Assembly: GCA_019412865.1 (NCBI GenBank)
Contig: DXOJ01000422.1
Coordinates: 9,185 to 18,185, forward strand
Reading direction: 5' to 3'
DNA length: 9,001 nucleotides
Source: Bacteroides sp.
GTDB taxonomy: Bacteria > Bacteroidota > Bacteroidia > Bacteroidales > Bacteroidaceae
In this document: one piece after another, positions 8,701 to 9,001 of the stretch
Layout of the letters: every line of letters begins with the position of its first letter
Numbering within the stretch: the stretch's first letter is position 1
The notes under the pieces: generated by a model
What the model saw: the letters and a program-made list of their open reading frames with translations, nothing else
Told to the model about the DNA's origin: nothing
Databases searched by the model: none
Translations under genes and position numbers: made by a program

Positions 8701-8984
8701 ATGGAAACAGCAGTTTGTTTTTGTATGATGCTTCCTACCTGCGTCTTAAGAATGTGGAAATTGGTTACAATGTATCGCCCAAATTATTACGTAAATTCCA
8801 TGTGCAACAGGCACGTATTTATGTGCAAGGTCTGAATCTGTTGACTTTTGATAAACTGGGTGATGTGGATATTGATCCGGAAACGAAATCCGGAGACGGA
8901 GCTTCCTGGTATCCTATTCAAAAGGTATTCAATTTTGGTATTGATATTAGAGCCTGTTTAAAAATGGCTGAAATCTTTTTCTAA
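5712..8984 (+). CDS. SusC-type TonB-dependent oligosaccharide transporter, with abnormal C-terminus
   Basis: This is a 1090-residue outer-membrane transporter. Residues 1-28 are a type I signal peptide ending GVAQ. Residues about 43-118 form the carboxypeptidase-regulatory-like domain usual in SusC proteins (VSGTVLDKTTNDPLIGVSV). EVVVVGY at 125-131 is the TonB-box-like motif, and the plug runs to about 250 with LPGL, ILKDASATAAYGIRGANGVI and TTKRG. The barrel fills the rest. A calcium-type loop DLDRNGVIDDED lies at 895-906, as in many SusC homologues. There is no STN domain, fitting control by the upstream HTCS and not by an anti-sigma factor. An A-rich stretch (5703-5710) precedes the ATG. 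SusC proteins usually end soon after a strand like NFGIDIRF; here NFGIDIR is followed by ACLKMAEIFF, an atypical tail discussed separately. It should form a pair with a SusD lipoprotein encoded beyond the window and import mannan oligosaccharides. Confidence 0.93.
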   Translation: MIHIKRNICLVAVSCTLLAGIPLQGVAQTGRTAKVQATQSNKITVSGTVLDKTTNDPLIGVSVVVKGVANAGTITDMDGKFTLKLPYAEAPLVFSYLGYQPQEIVPGAKKELTVLLQEDTKALQEVVVVGYTKQRKETMIGSVATITTKDLTQSPTANINNALAGRLPGLIVNQYAGGEPGVDQSELFIRGKATYGNQSAIVIVDGIERDMSYLAPDEIETFTILKDASATAAYGIRGANGVIVITTKRGKAAEKATVNLKASIGINQPIGFPEYLGSADYATLYNEARLNDAKMTGADISSLNLFSQQAIDNFRRAKGDNSDGLGYDWDYYDFAFKPGLQEDVSLSIRGGTDKVRYYVLANYFSQGGNYKYANAGEYDSQTKFTRYNFRSNIDININRYLSTRLDLGARITDRNAPGTTAGRLMTICATQPPYLPILVEENAHPQNEEYIQQNSRGMLYGDNIYRYNLLGELSRTGYLNEKNTYLNGSFAMNLDMGFLTKGLKAEVMFSYDASEGRWINRKLDTYKDGYREYPKYATFMPIEGSDAYMAGGHYTGAYKTGNKYDIDQTIGNGFSHNASDGRTYIQARLDYNRLFSNHHEVTAMLLANRGNRTVNNELAYHSQGITGRFAYYYNQKYLMEFNFGYNGSENFAPGKRYGFFPAGSIGWVVSEEEFMKKASWIDFLKVRASYGLVGSDNVSSRFPYLAFYGGGSGYDFGNNFGTNVGGTSEGNLANANLTWEKARKLNVGIDFTTLNQRLALTIDAFYEYRFDIITDMNSDGIMGYPDIVGKDAALQNLGEVSNRGVDIELSWNDKIGKDFRYYIRPNLTFSRNRLEYKAEVARKNSWRKETGKRLYENFVYVFDHFVADQEEADRLNKIGYQPWGQLIPGDVVYKDLDRNGVIDDEDRTVMGNPRSPELMFGIPFGFQYKNFDFSVLLQGATKSSILLNGAAVFDFPQFEQDKIGRVKKMHLDRWTPETAATAKYPALHYGTHDNNKNGNSSLFLYDASYLRLKNVEIGYNVSPKLLRKFHVQQARIYVQGLNLLTFDKLGDVDIDPETKSGDGASWYPIQKVFNFGIDIRACLKMAEIFF

Positions 8985-9001
8985 AGAAGTTTCCGTATCA
9001 G
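8950..9001. mobile_element. Possible insertion-sequence end interrupting the 3' end of susC
   Basis: Homology to SusC appears to stop at about residue 1079-1080. From base 8950 the sequence begins GAGCCTGTTTAAAAATGG, which resembles the terminal inverted repeats of some insertion sequences (GAGnCTGTTTnAAA-like ends, as I recall them for IS5/IS1182-type elements). The preceding bases are TTA, a plausible short target site. Neither shifted frame restores a short Phe-stop ending, so a simple frameshift is not the explanation. Only 52 bases are visible, with no transposase or second inverted repeat, so this remains a suspicion. The alternative is an unusual native C-terminal tail and intergenic DNA. 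Confidence 0.3.

Overview
The window looks like chromosomal DNA of a gut Bacteroidota, most likely Bacteroides or a close relative. It carries a hybrid two-component regulator, lipoproteins with acidic residues after the lipid cysteine, a SusC-type receptor, a TAnnTTTG promoter and weak Shine-Dalgarno sites. All genes lie on the + strand and form the upstream part of a polysaccharide utilization locus (PUL). The GH76 enzyme points to an alpha-1,6-linked mannan, such as the backbone of yeast or fungal mannan, as the substrate.

Layout: (1) 1-843 is the 3' end of a hybrid two-component system regulator, with receiver and AraC-type DNA-binding domains. (2) 844-1030 is a short control region. It holds a 17-bp direct repeat with 21-bp periodicity, then a Bacteroides-type promoter. 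(3) 1031-3004 encodes a lipoprotein with four tandem Ig-like modules and a C-terminal LamG/concanavalin-like domain. (4) 3022-4269 encodes a SusE/SusF-like lipoprotein. (5) 4284-5675 encodes a GH76 endo-alpha-1,6-mannanase lipoprotein. (6) 5712-8984 encodes a SusC-type TonB-dependent transporter. Gaps between the four structural genes are 17, 14 and 36 bp, so they are probably one transcript from the promoter near 942-970.

Inferred working model: the two lipoproteins bind mannan at the cell surface and the GH76 enzyme cuts its backbone. The SusC channel, with a SusD partner expected beyond the window, imports the oligosaccharides. Periplasmic products then signal through the sensor half of the regulator (off-window to the left), which activates the operon through the direct repeats.

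This is a recognisable kind of system, and I see no wholly new one. The points that stand out are the operator-like direct repeat, the four-module LamG lipoprotein, the placement of binding and enzyme genes before susC, and an abnormal 3' end of susC. The normal SusC ending is replaced by an unrelated tail that begins with a sequence resembling an insertion-sequence terminus. The locus may therefore be interrupted by a mobile element just at the right edge.
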